Below are positions 9,843 to 21,162 of a stretch of DNA of 64,000 nt, one piece after another (the first letter of the stretch is position 1; each line of letters begins with the position of its first letter). Below the pieces are notes generated by a model. The model did not search any database and was not told the DNA's origin. It saw only the letters and a program-made list of their open reading frames with translations. Source of the stretch: Cephalotrichum gorgonifer (taxonomy: Eukaryota; Ascomycota; Sordariomycetes; Microascales; Microascaceae); the NCBI GenBank assembly GCA_900312665.1, contig ONZQ02000006.1, positions 186,001-250,000 on the forward strand, written 5' to 3'. A program made the position numbers and the translations under genes.

Positions 9843-10835
9843 TTATCCCCCACGTGCCTCTGCCGTTCTATGGAGCGAACTACCGGCCCTGGGTAACCTC
9901 AGCTCGGAATATCGTCTGTATTCCGCGTGCCTCGGTTCCTCCCCCGGCGTGAACGCGTCGTCAGCATGCCTACCCCCGCCCCGTGAGTGCTCAAGGGCCC
10001 TCCGGAGGGTGGGCTCCAGGTCCTGGAAGATGGCCTCGGCGACATCTGGAAACCCACCGCTTTCAAGAGCGTTCCTGAGCCACTGCTCCCACTCCTCATC
10101 GAGGACCGCCGTGTGGTCGCCAGCCTCGCGGCGTGCCACCTGCTCCCTCAGCCGCTCGTTCAGCGTGGGCCCCACACTCTCCATCACATCGTCGCTCTCT
10201 CCGTTCCCCTCCTCGTCCTCTTCGGCTCCCTCGTCCGGCCCTTCGCCGTCCCCCTCGTCCAATACTTCGTCCTCCTGCTCAAGATCTAGCGCGGCGTCTG
10301 TCTCGTCCGATCGGACGGCCATCACCATCCGCGACTCGCGCAAAGGAGACAAGACGCGGGGGGTCCGCATCGCAGACTCGGCGGAGTCGGCAAATCCATC
10401 GGCGGTGGTATCTCGGATAGGGGCGCCCTGCTCTCGCTCGTACCTTTCCTTCGCCCACTTGGTTCCTTCCCACTTGGTCAACTTGGAGATCTCGTGGTCC
10501 GTGAGTCGGAGTGAATCAAAGGTGCGGAAGAGTCGGCGGTGCCATGGCCAGCGGCTAAGGCGGATGCGGTGGATGCGGTTGCAGTAGTCGAGGCCGGGAT
10601 ACTTGGCCTCGGGTGTGTCGAGGTGGCCGTAGAAGGAGAACACCTCCTGTCTCACCTCGGGGATCAGGTTCTGCCCCAGGAGGCTTTGGAAGTCCGTAGG
10701 GTCGCCTTGTCCTGGCTTGGGATACATGCGCTCGTAAACGAGCTCATCGACAGGCCTGCCCTTCATTTTGGAAGACGTATGACAAGTTTCGGGGGGTTGT
10801 GTGAGGTGTTCGAGAAGTGCGTGAGGTAGAGACAA
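9843..10835 (-). CDS. Conserved hypothetical protein, acidic C-terminal half
   Basis: I do not recognise the family. The first half looks well folded and conserved: KGRPVDELVYERMYPKPGQG, then DFQSLLGQNLIPEVRQEVFS, a Cys/His/Arg-rich stretch (GLDYCNRIHRIRLSRWPWHR) and LTDHEISKLTKWEGTKWAKE. The second half contains a long acidic tract (DLEQEDEVLDEGDGEGPDEG...) and a Trp-containing helix (EEWEQWLRNALESGG). Single exon as read: 330 residues from the ATG at 10835, or 307 from the second ATG at 10766 (MKGRP), which I find more plausible because the preceding residues are low-complexity. The last 30 or so residues read like non-coding sequence, so a 3' intron near 9900 is possible. No signal peptide or membrane segment is seen. 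Confidence 0.7.
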   Translation of the reverse strand: MSLPHALLEHLTQPPETCHTSSKMKGRPVDELVYERMYPKPGQGDPTDFQSLLGQNLIPEVRQEVFSFYGHLDTPEAKYPGLDYCNRIHRIRLSRWPWHRRLFRTFDSLRLTDHEISKLTKWEGTKWAKERYEREQGAPIRDTTADGFADSAESAMRTPRVLSPLRESRMVMAVRSDETDAALDLEQEDEVLDEGDGEGPDEGAEEDEEGNGESDDVMESVGPTLNERLREQVARREAGDHTAVLDEEWEQWLRNALESGGFPDVAEAIFQDLEPTLRRALEHSRGGGRHADDAFTPGEEPRHAEYRRYSELRLPRAGSSLHRTAEARGG

Positions 10836-13044
10836 GTCGGGCAGCGCTGTTGCCTATTTAAATCCGGGGGGGAGTCATATGAGACGTGTGTCTGGTGTCT
10901 TGTTCGTCTTGTCTAAGCTAGTTCTGGTCTCACCAGTTGTTCCACGTCGGCGAAGGTTTTGTAATAGGGCCGCCGGCGTTTACGGTGGGCGTTAGAGATC
11001 GAGATCAGCCGGCCCGTGGATCAGTCAACTCGTCGGGTGAGGGTGAGGGTGGTAGGTGCCCTCAGATTCAACCGCAATCGAACTTTAACCAAAGTAAGGT
11101 AAGCCGCCGGTAATCCACGGCAGCCAACCCTTGCACGCGCGTGGTACGATGGTATCAGGAATAAGCGGAAGTTTGCTAGCGAAGCACGGTACACCACGGC
11201 GACTCCGATAGATTGTCGCTGCAGGTGCAGGGGCTGGAGATGAAATGCTGTTGGACCTCTCGGTGGGCGATCGGCGCGGGCGGGGTCCGAAGAGGTGGTG
11301 TTACGACGGAGGCGTTAGGGATGAGTGATGAGTCGCAATAACGAGTGTGTCGCGAGGGAAGGCGAGGCGCGGGCGTGCTGGGTCGCGACCGAGATAAAAT
11401 AGAGGGGCAGGCGGGACAACGTGTAGAAAGGGCGACGTGGAAAGAACCCAGTAAGCCGGAAAGATCTGGAAGGAGCGAGAGTCAAGACCCAAGCATGAGA
11501 AGCATGTGAAGGTGGGCCGGGACTCGTGTTAGCTAGCACCAGAATGAGTACTTCTGGTAGTAGGAGAGAGAACAAAAAGGAATGTCTGCGCATCAGGAGG
11601 GTACACATGATTATATGTCACAACTCCCACTCCACACACGGCGCGCGCGCGCGGGCCAGGCACCCTTGGTCCGGCACATCCCCCGCAGGCTAGTACACCC
11701 TTGTCTTTGCCGACTGGATGGAGCCTTGGTGTGGTGGATTACGGTGTCAAGTGCTTGGGGCTTGGGGCTTGGGGCTTGCATGGTCGGGCCTGGTTGCGTT
11801 GGCTCTACAATTACTCGTAGGGTGGAAGGCATCCCATCCCCCTCCGCCCCTTGCCACCCCCGTTCCCTGTTCTACCATTCGCTGGCATGAACCCGAGATG
11901 GCACAAACTGGTCCGTCCAATGGTGTGCCCCAGGTGCCGGGGTTGGGGTTGGGCTGTGGGTGGTACAGCCGCAGGCAGCCCGTGCCTCGCGGGAGGGAGG
12001 TGGGGTCGGAAGACAGGGTATGCCATGCATCGGGGGGGATGGAAAGGAGGGGAGGAGGGGCAGTAGCTATTACATGGTAGCTCTCAGGCAAGGTAGGGAA
12101 CGGCGGATCGACTGGGTAAAAGCAACCCCTCCCCTGGCATGTTCAAGGGGTGTGCGGAGTATCGGAGTGAGTACGAGTAGTTCTACCCCTCATGGACAAG
12201 AGTGGAGAGCGCCTGCTAACTAGTGGCTGGGCATCTCTTCTGTACAAGCAAGGGGATGACATTAGAGGACTCATATTCCCATGTCGAACTGCTCAGTATT
12301 CGTTAGGACCTCCACCCCAGCCTGCAATGTGCACCACCATAATACAAGTATATAATAATAGCGTTTGGTTCGCTAATAATAGTCGGGAGGGCTGGTGGGG
12401 CAAAGAAAGGGGCAGGGATTGTAATAGGCTTGGCGTTTGTGGGTCGGGTTGGCGCCATCCACTTGTCTCTTGTTCTCGCATTATTGCTGGTTACTGCTCA
12501 GTAGGTTTGAGGTTAATGGATCCCCATTGAAAACCCACTGTTAACTCTACCTCGGCCTCAGCGACGATTCAATCATGTTTCCCTCCTGATATATTTCGAC
12601 TTGCGACAGATCAGACGGAGGTTCGTCGGAAAGAGACAAGCACCACCCGCAGCTACATGTAAGGAGCGGGGTGGAAGCTTCTACGAGTCCAAAGCACCAT
12701 ATATTCACGAGCGAGACAATTCATCCTCACCTGTTGTTGCCTGCGAGCACCTAGATGTAAAGAATGTCATTTCAAAAATAGAGGCGCTCCAACACCCGCC
12801 TATTTCCATCGGTCACATGTACTCGTTGAAATAAGCCAAATCCCCAAACGCCTAGCCCCGACTCTGGTCTTGTTCATGCCGTCCGTTAAAAAAAAAAAAA
12901 GGCATTCCATCCTTTCAAACCCGTAAACCAAGGGCTCCTTCCGTAAACGTTTCAAACGCTCTAACCTGCCCAAGAGGGGAGGAGAAAACATGGTAAAAAG
13001 AGGAGATGGTCAACCACTGCCAGCCCTAATCAACGCGTGCCCGC
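10836..13044. other. Gene-poor spacer
   Basis: 2.2 kb without a supportable gene. It holds the upstream region of the gene at 10835, a short tandem run of GCTTGGG units at about 11755-11778, an alternating GC run at about 11640-11652 and an A13 run at about 12888-12900. Short ORFs on both strands have no family resemblance. Confidence 0.45.
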
Positions 13045-15012
13045 TCAGTCCCTGTAAATATCTCTCCGCCTCCTCTCCTGCCTCGCCCTATCCCTATCCC
13101 TCGGCTCTTCGTACCCATCCCTCAATCCCTCGTACCCATCTCTGGGCCCCGTGTCGGAAGGCGGCCCCGCCCGGCGGTAGGGACTCGCCCTCTTCGGCGC
13201 CGGCCTCAACGGCCTCTCGTCGAGAATTTCAGAATGCCTCTCCTTAATCCTGTCCCTCACCACTTCTCTCTCCCACCCCTTATCCCTCTCCCTATCTCGT
13301 TCCCAGTCCCTATCCCTCGCTCTATGAACCGGCTTCGCCCTCACCTTCTCCCTCTCCCTCTCCCTGTCTCTCTCCATCTCGTTCCTCCTCCGCCTATCCC
13401 TCTCGGAAGAATTGTAGTCGTCCTCCGAATCATCCGAGTCTGCCTCCTCCCGTCTCGATATATATTCGTCCGGCCGTAGATGTCCGCCGGCCGAAGTATG
13501 TGAATTAGCCCGCGACGAACTCCGCGGCCTCTCGGACCCAGTCTTGTGGCCACCGCCCCCGCCTCCATTCCCGGTGTTGCTAGACAACATGCCTGAGACC
13601 GTATTAAACAATTTGTCCCTCAACCCCTCGGACGGGAAACTCTTCCTCCTCTCTCCGGACTCCGAGGGCGGCGGCTGCGGAGGGCGCAGGTTGGGCGAGT
13701 ACCCCCTCTTCGGCGACGCGAACCCGGGCCCTACGTGTCGGACGGAGGGCCTGCTGCTTACGGTGGGCATTCTGTGCAGGGCGGACTCGCTCTGGAACTG
13801 ATGCGCACGCGACCGCATCTTAGGGCTCGGGGAGCACGAGTCCGAGTCCGAGTCTGACGAGATGGTGACGTGGCTCACCTTTGGGTGGCTATACGCCCTG
13901 CTCGGCGGCACCCGCTGGGCCTTTGGCAGCTGCTGCCTCGGGAGTTCCGGTGACCGCCTCGTATCCTTGGGCGAGTGGTTGCCCGAGACGCTCCGGCGCC
14001 TGCGTACCTCCTCCTCCTGGACGGTTGGGAAGAAGCTATCGGCCGGCCGCCGGATACCGGGTTGCGTGGGATGGAAGTAGTGCACGCCGCTCCCAACGCC
14101 GGTTGCGCCCCGGCCACGTTCCGGCCGGCGTCCTCGGAGAGATTCCTCGCTGGAGGTGTCGCTTGCTCGCGTCGGGCCCGCGCGGCTGGGTGACGTCCTC
14201 GGTGACCCTCTCGGCGACGGACGCGGTGATCTCCGAGAACGCCGGGTCTCCCTCGGACTCGAGGGCCTGGGTGTCTTGTCCTCGGCCTTCTCCTTGGCAT
14301 CTTCTTCCTCACGCTCCTGGCCCTTTATCGACTGCAGGTTGTCCTCGTGCCACTTCACCATCTTCGCGTCCGGCTCGGTGGGGAACGCGTCGGCAGGGAG
14401 CGGCGATGGGAAAGGTTGGCCGGTATCCGGATGCTTGAGGGCCCAGTTTTGCACTGCGAACTGTATGAAGGGCACGTGCACGGCCGGGTCGAGAAGGATC
14501 TCGACGGTCTCCCACCGGACGAAGCCGCGGAGAGTGAGCGCCGGGATAGAGGGGGGCTTATAGTCGTCCCCGGTTGGCTGGAGGGAGTGCTCGCAGCCTA
14601 TCTTGCACCAGATGAAGGAGAGGATGTCGGGCATTGTGAGGAATAGGCCTTGTATAAAGGAACTCCGTGTCAGCGATCGGCGATTAGCGGGGAAGGGGCC
14701 TCCAGAACTTGGGCTCGGGGAGAGAGCGGCGTACGATACTTACGGTCATAGTCGCCGCCAGCCGCTCGGTAGAAGGCGGCGAGCTTCGTCGGCGTCAAAT
14801 TCTTCTCGTTCTTATCACCAATTTCAGTAATCTACAGCGCCAGTGTGGTTAGTCGCGAGGCCGTCCACCTCTCGTCTTTCGGAGGGAGTGGAAAGTCGTA
14901 CTATGTGGTTGGCAATAGCCCTGAGCAGGGCACTGAGCATCTCGGTTGACGACTTGTCCTGCTTGAACAAGTAGCCGTAATAAGATTTAGCGTCCGGCGC
15001 TTGCGGCGCCAT
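13045..15012 (-). CDS. DUF7514 domain protein with RS/RE-rich tail
   Basis: Fungal protein with an N-terminal DUF7514-type domain and a long disordered tail. Its function is unknown. Exons are 15012-14902, 14831-14744 and 14648-13045 (introns of 70 and 95 nt), giving 600 residues. The joined N-terminus reads SYYGYLFKQDK, ALLRAIANHI, ITEIGDKNEKNLTPTKLAAF, GGDYDRLF and SFIWCKIGCEHSLQP, then IPALTLRGFVRWETVEILL and PFIQFAVQNWALKHPDTG, which is the family pattern. Both splice joins restore that pattern. From about residue 200 on the protein is Ser/Arg/Pro-rich, with a Gly run, then an Arg/Glu/Asp repeat region (RDRERERE, RDRDWERDRERD) near the C-terminus. The RE/RS composition is reminiscent of RNA-processing factors, but that is only a compositional hint. 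Confidence 0.82.
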
Positions 15013-16411
15013 GTTGGGCTAGACAAAGTCAATTTGTCTTCGCTTCCTCGGTGGCGGATTCGATGATCACGGGGATCAGCAAGCGGGGGAGGGGTTAAAC
15101 AGCCCCGCGCCGTGGATGGGTGTTCAGCGAGGTATATATTATATGTCGCCAGAATCCGCCGTTCGTACGTCGTAAGTAATGGAGGCGATCTGTTTGACGG
15201 CAACGAAGTAGGCGGGAAAAGAAGGGGGGAGGGGGGATGCGCTGTCATGTGGCGAGGGTCGCAGATGCAGTTGAATATTGATCGGACGTTTGCGGTGGTG
15301 ACGGAATGGTCGCGGGATAAAGAAGGAAGTCGAAGGATGTATCGGTCACGCTGCAAGTTTGAACACTCAAGATTCAAGGGCTCTTCCTGATCTGCGGGTG
15401 GGCTTCCTGCTGCCTACAAATACGAGTACTCCCCCATCTGTATGGAGTCTTGGCCCGGCGGCGCGGGATTATCTATCCCTATATTTCATGAAAAGATGAG
15501 GGCGGATCGGATGAGAAGCATCCACATCAGGCAGAAGATGGGATGGGCATGTGCGGGATTGGCCGAGGAGAGACGGGAACACAGTGATCACTTTCGCATT
15601 AGGAAATATTAGTGGACCCAGATCAGGGAATGCTTGGTCAACGTTGAAAGAAGGGGCAGGGCGGTGCCTGTTGGGATCGATTCCAAGCCTCGGTGCCCTG
15701 TTGCCGCGCCCCATGGACGTCGTAATGCGCCAGTGTCGCTTCTGAAATCGTTGGCCAGGGGCTGGACACGTGCAGCCAAGCCTGGGATGGATGAGGCAAG
15801 TCAAGCGAGACCTTTGTGTCTACATGTAGGCAGATATGCCGGTTCATGTTCTGGGTGGTAGGTGGAGGGAGTACTCTGTAAGCGCGGGAACAATCATAGT
15901 TGGTAGCCCTTGGGACATACTCGCAGTCGACGTCTCAGGAGGGACAGACCGACCTTGTGGTCTGTAGTGGGGTAATCGGACCTGATGGGAGGCCTGATTT
16001 AACTAACCCTGGTCCATTTTATCGTCTGCCAGCTGAACCTAGCCCACTCAAACGAGTGTGACAAAGACACAATGATTCATACATTTATCATTCCGTCGCT
16101 GTTCAGCCCCGGAGTCCTGCAAGCAAGCGGGGATGGATTTGCAATACCGACTGGCCATGTCTGCGGCGAGATTCGGCATCGCTGCTCCCTGTGCCAGAAA
16201 ACACACGATCTTCCCAGGAATGGACACTTCCAGGCGATTCTACTTGTGACGCCTTGCTGCACCCACGGACCACTGCGGCGGACGAATGACTTCTGGGTGG
16301 ATAGTATTCGTGCTCCATACACATACTCCATGAATGCGGATATCCGTCAACTTCCCTTCGGCCTGTCAGCATCTGCAATGTCTTAAACTACATATTTTAC
16401 AGTCATGCGCG
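15013..16411. other. Upstream spacer of the DUF7514 gene
   Basis: 1.4 kb between the DUF7514 start and the 3' end of the GNAT gene. I see no coding or RNA feature. Confidence 0.45.
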
Positions 16412-17251
16412 TCATTCCGGCCGGCCGCAAGTAAATATGAAAATATGTTCCGCCCCGCTCCTGTCCCTCTTCATCCCCCACCGCTCCCCAACCTTCTTGA
16501 ACCCGACCTTCTCCAACACCCTCGCGCTCCCGATGTTCCCCGTCATCGTAATCCCAACCATCAACTCCTCCACCGTGTCCCCCTCCCGCGAGGCCGCCTC
16601 CCCTTCCACTTGGCACCCCCCGAGGCTTCCGACCTCAGCCCGGACCTCAGTCACCTCCCTCTCCAACCCCCACCAGACCCCCATGAACGCCCTCAAGAAC
16701 TCCGTCGCGTACCCCTTCCCCCATGCCCCCGAGACGAAGGCGTACCCAACCACCGGCCACCCGTCGTCGTGCGTTCTCGCCAGGTTCCCCCCAAATCCCA
16801 CCATCCTTCCCGTCTCCCTCTCGCATATGGCCAGCACGTAGGTATCGCGATCGTGCGGCGGGAGATACCCCGCGAGGATCTTCCTTGATGCCTCGATATC
16901 CTCGTCCACCTTTCCGTAGGATGTGAAGGCCATGGCTGCCGCGTCTGACCGCAGGATATAGAACTCTTCTAGATCGGATTCGGCCATTGGTCGGAGGACC
17001 AGGCGCTCGGTGGTGATGTGCTCACGGGAATCATGGGGAGGGTATGGGAGAGCGGGGAGTGTTGACTTCACGGTGGTGTACCGAAGTTCGGTGGGCTCCA
17101 TGGTTTCGACTTGGCGTGGCTCCGTATTCTTGTCTCCCACTCCTTCCATTGTGACGGCCGTCTTTCGAAGTTGGCGATAAGAAGTGATGGGAAGCGGGGT
17201 AGGAACCTGGCGGGGCCGGCGAGACGGGAGATTAATCCTCTTGGTTTTCAA
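16412..17251 (-). CDS. GNAT-family N-acetyltransferase (RimJ/RimL-like)
   Basis: Acetyl-CoA-dependent N-acetyltransferase of the RimJ/RimL/Ard type. The substrate is unknown. Single exon of 279 residues. After a basic leader the fold starts with ITTERLVLRPMAESDLEEFY, typical for the first strand and helix of this subgroup. It continues with GRMVGFGGNLAR, WPVVGYAFVSGAWGKGYATE (acetyl-CoA loop; the usual Q/RxxGxG appears as W-G-K-G-Y-A) and the terminal N-x-x-S-x-x-V-L-E-K-x-G-F motif as NIGSARVLEKVGFKKVGE. The first ATG (17251) adds a 34-residue basic segment (MKTKRINLPSRRPRQ...) before a second ATG at 17149. The longer form could be an organelle-targeted version, but the shorter start suits the domain alone. 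Confidence 0.85.
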   Translation of the reverse strand: MKTKRINLPSRRPRQVPTPLPITSYRQLRKTAVTMEGVGDKNTEPRQVETMEPTELRYTTVKSTLPALPYPPHDSREHITTERLVLRPMAESDLEEFYILRSDAAAMAFTSYGKVDEDIEASRKILAGYLPPHDRDTYVLAICERETGRMVGFGGNLARTHDDGWPVVGYAFVSGAWGKGYATEFLRAFMGVWWGLEREVTEVRAEVGSLGGCQVEGEAASREGDTVEELMVGITMTGNIGSARVLEKVGFKKVGERWGMKRDRSGAEHIFIFTCGRPE

Positions 17252-17689
17252 GAAGGGTCCGAATCTTAGCGCAGGCTGACATTCGCATCGTCACGGTAGC
17301 AATACGAGCGAGCATATAGTCCTTGGAAATCACACAGCAGCAGAACCCCCCAGGTATCTTGTATCCTCACTGATTCTGATTCATAAACGCCTCTTTTCCA
17401 TTTTCCTACCCTCTATTGGTCCCAATTCGGCCCTCTTCTCCAGCACGCCTTCGCCCCCCTCCCTGGCCATATAATAGTACAGAGAGGATGACTTCCCGTG
17501 CTGAACAAGATAACCTCAACACGAACACGGTCTTGCATCACGAGAAGATGATCGTTTAGGTTCATTCATTTTGCATGATTTGGACGCCGATCCGAACTAA
17601 TACGGACCAAATGCAAGGTACTTCCATGGTCCTTTGAAAACACCTTCGCAGCCTACCGAAACCCTGTCCCAAAACAATGGCAATCCTGC
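17252..17689. other. Spacer between the GNAT gene and rpl20
   Basis: 438 bp holding the GNAT promoter and the rpl20 3' UTR. No other feature is seen. Confidence 0.45.
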
Positions 17690-18740
17690 TTACTGGAAAG
17701 TCGAAGGGCGCGTGGCGCTGAAGAGCTTCTGGCTGCCGTTCCTGACAGCGCGGTGGGGGAGGGGGAACTTGAGGTCCTTCGTCACAAGCTGCTTGATGTA
17801 CGGCCTCTTGATGTCCTCGGTCTTCTCGAGCTCGACGATGCGGAGAATCTAGGGGGCCCATGTTAGCATTTCAAGCGTGCCTCGATCGGTAGTCCAGAGT
17901 GAGGGGAGTCATACGTGGATCGACCTGAAGCGGGCACGGTGGCGGGCGGCCATGTCGGAGTAGAGGGACTCGGCAGCATCCGTCCTGGACATCTCGCGGT
18001 ACTCCTTGTACATGTTGTGGGTGCCGGAGCGCGAGTCGTAACGGAGCCAGACGCCGAAGTTCTTGACCTTCTGGGGGTGCTTCTCGCTGATCTGTAATCA
18101 GAGGCGCGTTAGTGGTGATTCAATGCTGTCTTCACCAGTTGCTTCCCGCAGAAACACGAGGAGAGTATGATGCCGTACCTCCTTAACGGAAACGATCTCG
18201 CCGGTGGCCTTCTTGACCTTCTTAAGACCGCGCAGGAAGTACCAGTACCTGGACTTGGCGACGGTAGGGTTGACCGCGAAGATGGTCATGCGGTAGAGGG
18301 CAGGGGTGGGCTGTGCCTCGGTGGGCAGGTGGCGCCCGATCACCTCGTACTCATGAAGACGACCTGGAAGAACCCAGTTAGCTCAAGTCCCTAGCAGACC
18401 GTGTTGTCCCTTTCCGCTCGTTCCCCGTATGCCAGGGACCATGGGAGTTGTCGGTGACTGCATCAGAATTTTTCTCCAACAGCGGATCGTGTCGGATTTG
18501 ATCCCGCGGGGGGGCGGTCGTAGTCAGAAATCCGGTTTGGTCGCACGGAGGCAGGCCAAGCACAGCTCCCTGATGCAGAAATGGATCCAATCGTGGTGAA
18601 TGGCGCTTCGCTTTCGTTATCCCAGTGATGCCGGGTCGGGCAGTTGGCTAAGATCGCGGGATTGGGCGCATTGGTCGACGGCGTGATTCGCTTGGGAACA
18701 GAGGAAATCGCGGGGAGCAGAGGGGAGAATTCTTACCCAT
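17690..18740 (-). CDS. rpl20: 60S ribosomal protein eL20 (L18a)
   Basis: Structural protein of the large cytosolic ribosomal subunit. Coding exons: 18740-18737 (only ATGG), 18363-18179, 18091-17915 and 17848-17690, giving 174 residues, the normal family length. Text is diagnostic: GRLHEYEVIGRHLPTEAQPT, KSRYWYFLRGLKKVKKATGE, NFGVWLRYDSRSGTHNMYKE, MAARHRARFRSIH and IKRPYIKQLVTKDLKFPLPH. The first coding intron is long (373 nt). A further intron in the 5' UTR (donor 18808, acceptor 18741) ends directly before the ATG, leaving a 4-nt micro-exon (see findings). The gene is divergent from CSN12, and the first part of the roughly 500-bp region between them is the eL20 leader. Confidence 0.95.
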
Positions 18741-19242
18741 CTTTAAAAGAGAGTGTTAGAAATTGATTCAGTGTCGAGATGAGTTGGTTGAGGAATAGGA
18801 GAACTTACTGTGTCAGTTGGACGTGTGCGGTCGATGTCGAGGCTTGGTGGTGGATGGAAATGTCGAAAACAGGACGCACAACAGAAAGGAGGGTGTGGAA
18901 TATTTTCTTGCGTGAGCCCTAAGCATCTCAGCCACAGAAAACCGCCGCTAAGTGTGGCTTACGCCATGATTGTGGACCCCTGTACCGTGCGTGTAAATAT
19001 TATATTCGTACCATATACTGTGGATCGCATGGTGGGGCTCCGAGCGTCAAGGTGGGGACGAGTACCTTTGTTCAACCTCACCTAGTCTTAGGAACTGCTT
19101 AATGTGGGTAGGAGCTCTCAGACACTCTTGCAACTCTTACCTCACCAGCCAAAACCTCCCTACGTCCCAACACTATATTGAGCGCAGTCAAATTTCTCCC
19201 AAAGAACATCCTCGACCTGCCACAGCACACTGACTTGGGGAG
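18741..19242. promoter_or_regulatory. Divergent promoter rpl20 / CSN12 with rpl20 5'UTR intron
   Basis: 502 bp between divergent starts. The proximal part (18741-18808) reads on the minus strand as an intron with GTAAGT donor, CTAAC branch and TTTTAAAG acceptor lying in the rpl20 leader. Confidence 0.6.
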
Positions 19243-21162
19243 ATGGATAAACTCGCTGGTGAGCTCGCTACGGCTCACTCATCCGGTAATGGCTACCTTG
19301 TCGCCCAGATTCTCTTGCCGATTCCCCCTCCAGACAACCCAGACCGGTTACGCTCCATATGGAAGAGCACCAACTCAGCGACCGTGAGGAAGGATGTTTC
19401 CCGGTCGATGAAGAAGTCGTCCTACCTCAACAACTTGCCCGATGATGAGTTCACTGGGTGGTTAGATATCCTCTGTGCGTACTGGAAAGCTCTCTCAGAG
19501 ATAGTTCCTATGCTTGAACCGGCAGATAGCGGCAAGGTAGGTGCACTACTTACAGTCCTCTCCTAATCATCCTAAGCCTGTAGCTCACTACGTGGATAGA
19601 CACCATCTTGGTCGAAGGTCTATGAGACGTGGAAGGAGCTCACATCTTTCGTTGTGAGGGGCTATACGAACCACGGTTTTGAGGCGTGGACCCTTCCTTG
19701 CCTCTACGTCATGGGGAAGCACCTGCGCCTATACGCGATGAAATCAGACGAGGAGAAAGCGAGGAACCCAACAGCAGATAAGGGACTCGCCCTTGCCGAT
19801 GATTTTGATCCCGAGATGGAGAAGAGTGGGCAGCTGCGGGATTCCGAACAGATGCTGAAACGAATCTTCACTCTGTGCTTGAGTGATAGGTGAGTCTGAG
19901 AAATCGCGGTTAGAATCTGGGAGAAATTATGGCTAACGTAGACCCTACTACCAGATCTCCCCTTGAAGAGTCGAGGAAATGGGGCATCTACTTCGTGATA
20001 AACCTGCTCTTCAAGACGTATTTCAAGCTTAATTCCGTCAGCCTCTCGAAGACCATTCTCAAGGCGCTCTCAGCCTATCAAGGCGACATGCCCCCCCTGG
20101 AGAACTTCCCGAAAGCCCAGCGGGTTACCTTCAAGTACTACGCCGGTGTCCTCGCCTTCCTAGAAGAAAACTACCAAAATGTAAGGGGCCTCGTCGCCAC
20201 ATCACAGCTAGCAGTACTGATGTGAAATCCGACCTAGGCCGAGGAGCATCTGATGGAGGCGTGGCAGTTATGTCACAAGGCCGCCGTCCGGAACAAGGAG
20301 TACGTTAAATTCATCGCCCCCATCGGTTTCGTGGACAGGATGGAAGTCTAATTCAAAGTAGAAAGATTCTAACCTACCTCATCCCATGCTGCCTCCTAAC
20401 TTCCCACAAGCTTCCCACCAAAGAGCTCCTAGAGCCGTATCCAAAACTCCAGAAGATGTTCCTCCCACTGGCACAGTGCATCAGGCGTGGCGACCTCCAC
20501 TCGTTCGACGTCGCATTACAGGAGGGCGAGGATGAGTTTGTCCGACTGCGAATCTATCTCGCGCTGGAGCGGAGTCGGGACATCGCCATGAGGAACCTCT
20601 TCCGTAAGGTTTTCGTCGCGGGAGGCTTCGAGGAGCCCAAGGAGCCCGCGGCGGCCGTTGTTCGGCGCACGCGTATCCCCATAGCCGAATTCCAGGCGGC
20701 AATTAATCTCAAGAGCGATGGAGATATGATCGACACGGACGAGGTTGAGTGTTTCTTGGCGAACCTGATATACAAGGTATGTGGGGTACCCTTTTCCATC
20801 AAGGCGTCTATCTCCCCACCCCCACCCCCATTCCCACAACGAGGCATCTGGTGCAGGTGACTCCTCCTTGGTTATTCCGCGGTTAGCACCGTCAGCCTCG
20901 TGAATGAGTGGTTGTCATGTCTAGTCACACGCCCTATTTTCACCGAGGTCGCGGCATTGCTGCCTGAGGCGACGTAGGCAACATCGTGCCTCGTGTGCTG
21001 CGGCGAATCAAATTCCGGCCCGTTTCTTTCCCCTCCAATTTTAACATGTAATGAGTCACTAACGGCGTGGGACGCTAGAATCTCATGAAGGGATACATTG
21101 CAAGGGAGCGAGGGATGGTGGTCCTGTCGAAAAACGGTGCTTTTCCGGGGACGGGGGTATAA
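19243..21162 (+). CDS. csn12: CSN12-like PCI-domain protein
   Basis: PCI-domain protein of the CSN12/Thp1-related family, associated with the COP9 signalosome in fungi and with mRNA export in related complexes. Six exons: 19243-19536, 19600-19889, 19955-20180, 20238-20299, 20362-20776 and 21079-21162, giving 456 residues. Recognisable blocks are RKWGIYFVINLLFKTYFKLN, AEEHLMEAWQLCHKAAVRNK, KILTYLIPCCLLTSHKLPTK, LAQCIRRGDLHSFDVALQEG, RIYLALERSRDIAMRNLFRK and RRTRIPIAEFQAAINL, ending NLMKGYIARERGMVVLSKNG. The last exon lies beyond a 302-nt intron, five times the length of the others, but its 28 codons are the canonical C-terminus, so the exon assignment is firm. Residues after the start contain no targeting signal. 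Confidence 0.93.
20777..21078 (+). other. Long last intron of CSN12
   Basis: 302 nt with GTATGT donor, CTAAC branch near 21059 and GCTAG acceptor. I see no ORF or RNA fold of note inside it. Confidence 0.75.

Noticed and set aside
11640..11652. Alternating GC run, possible Z-DNA
   Set aside because: Too short to claim, and no other feature is attached.
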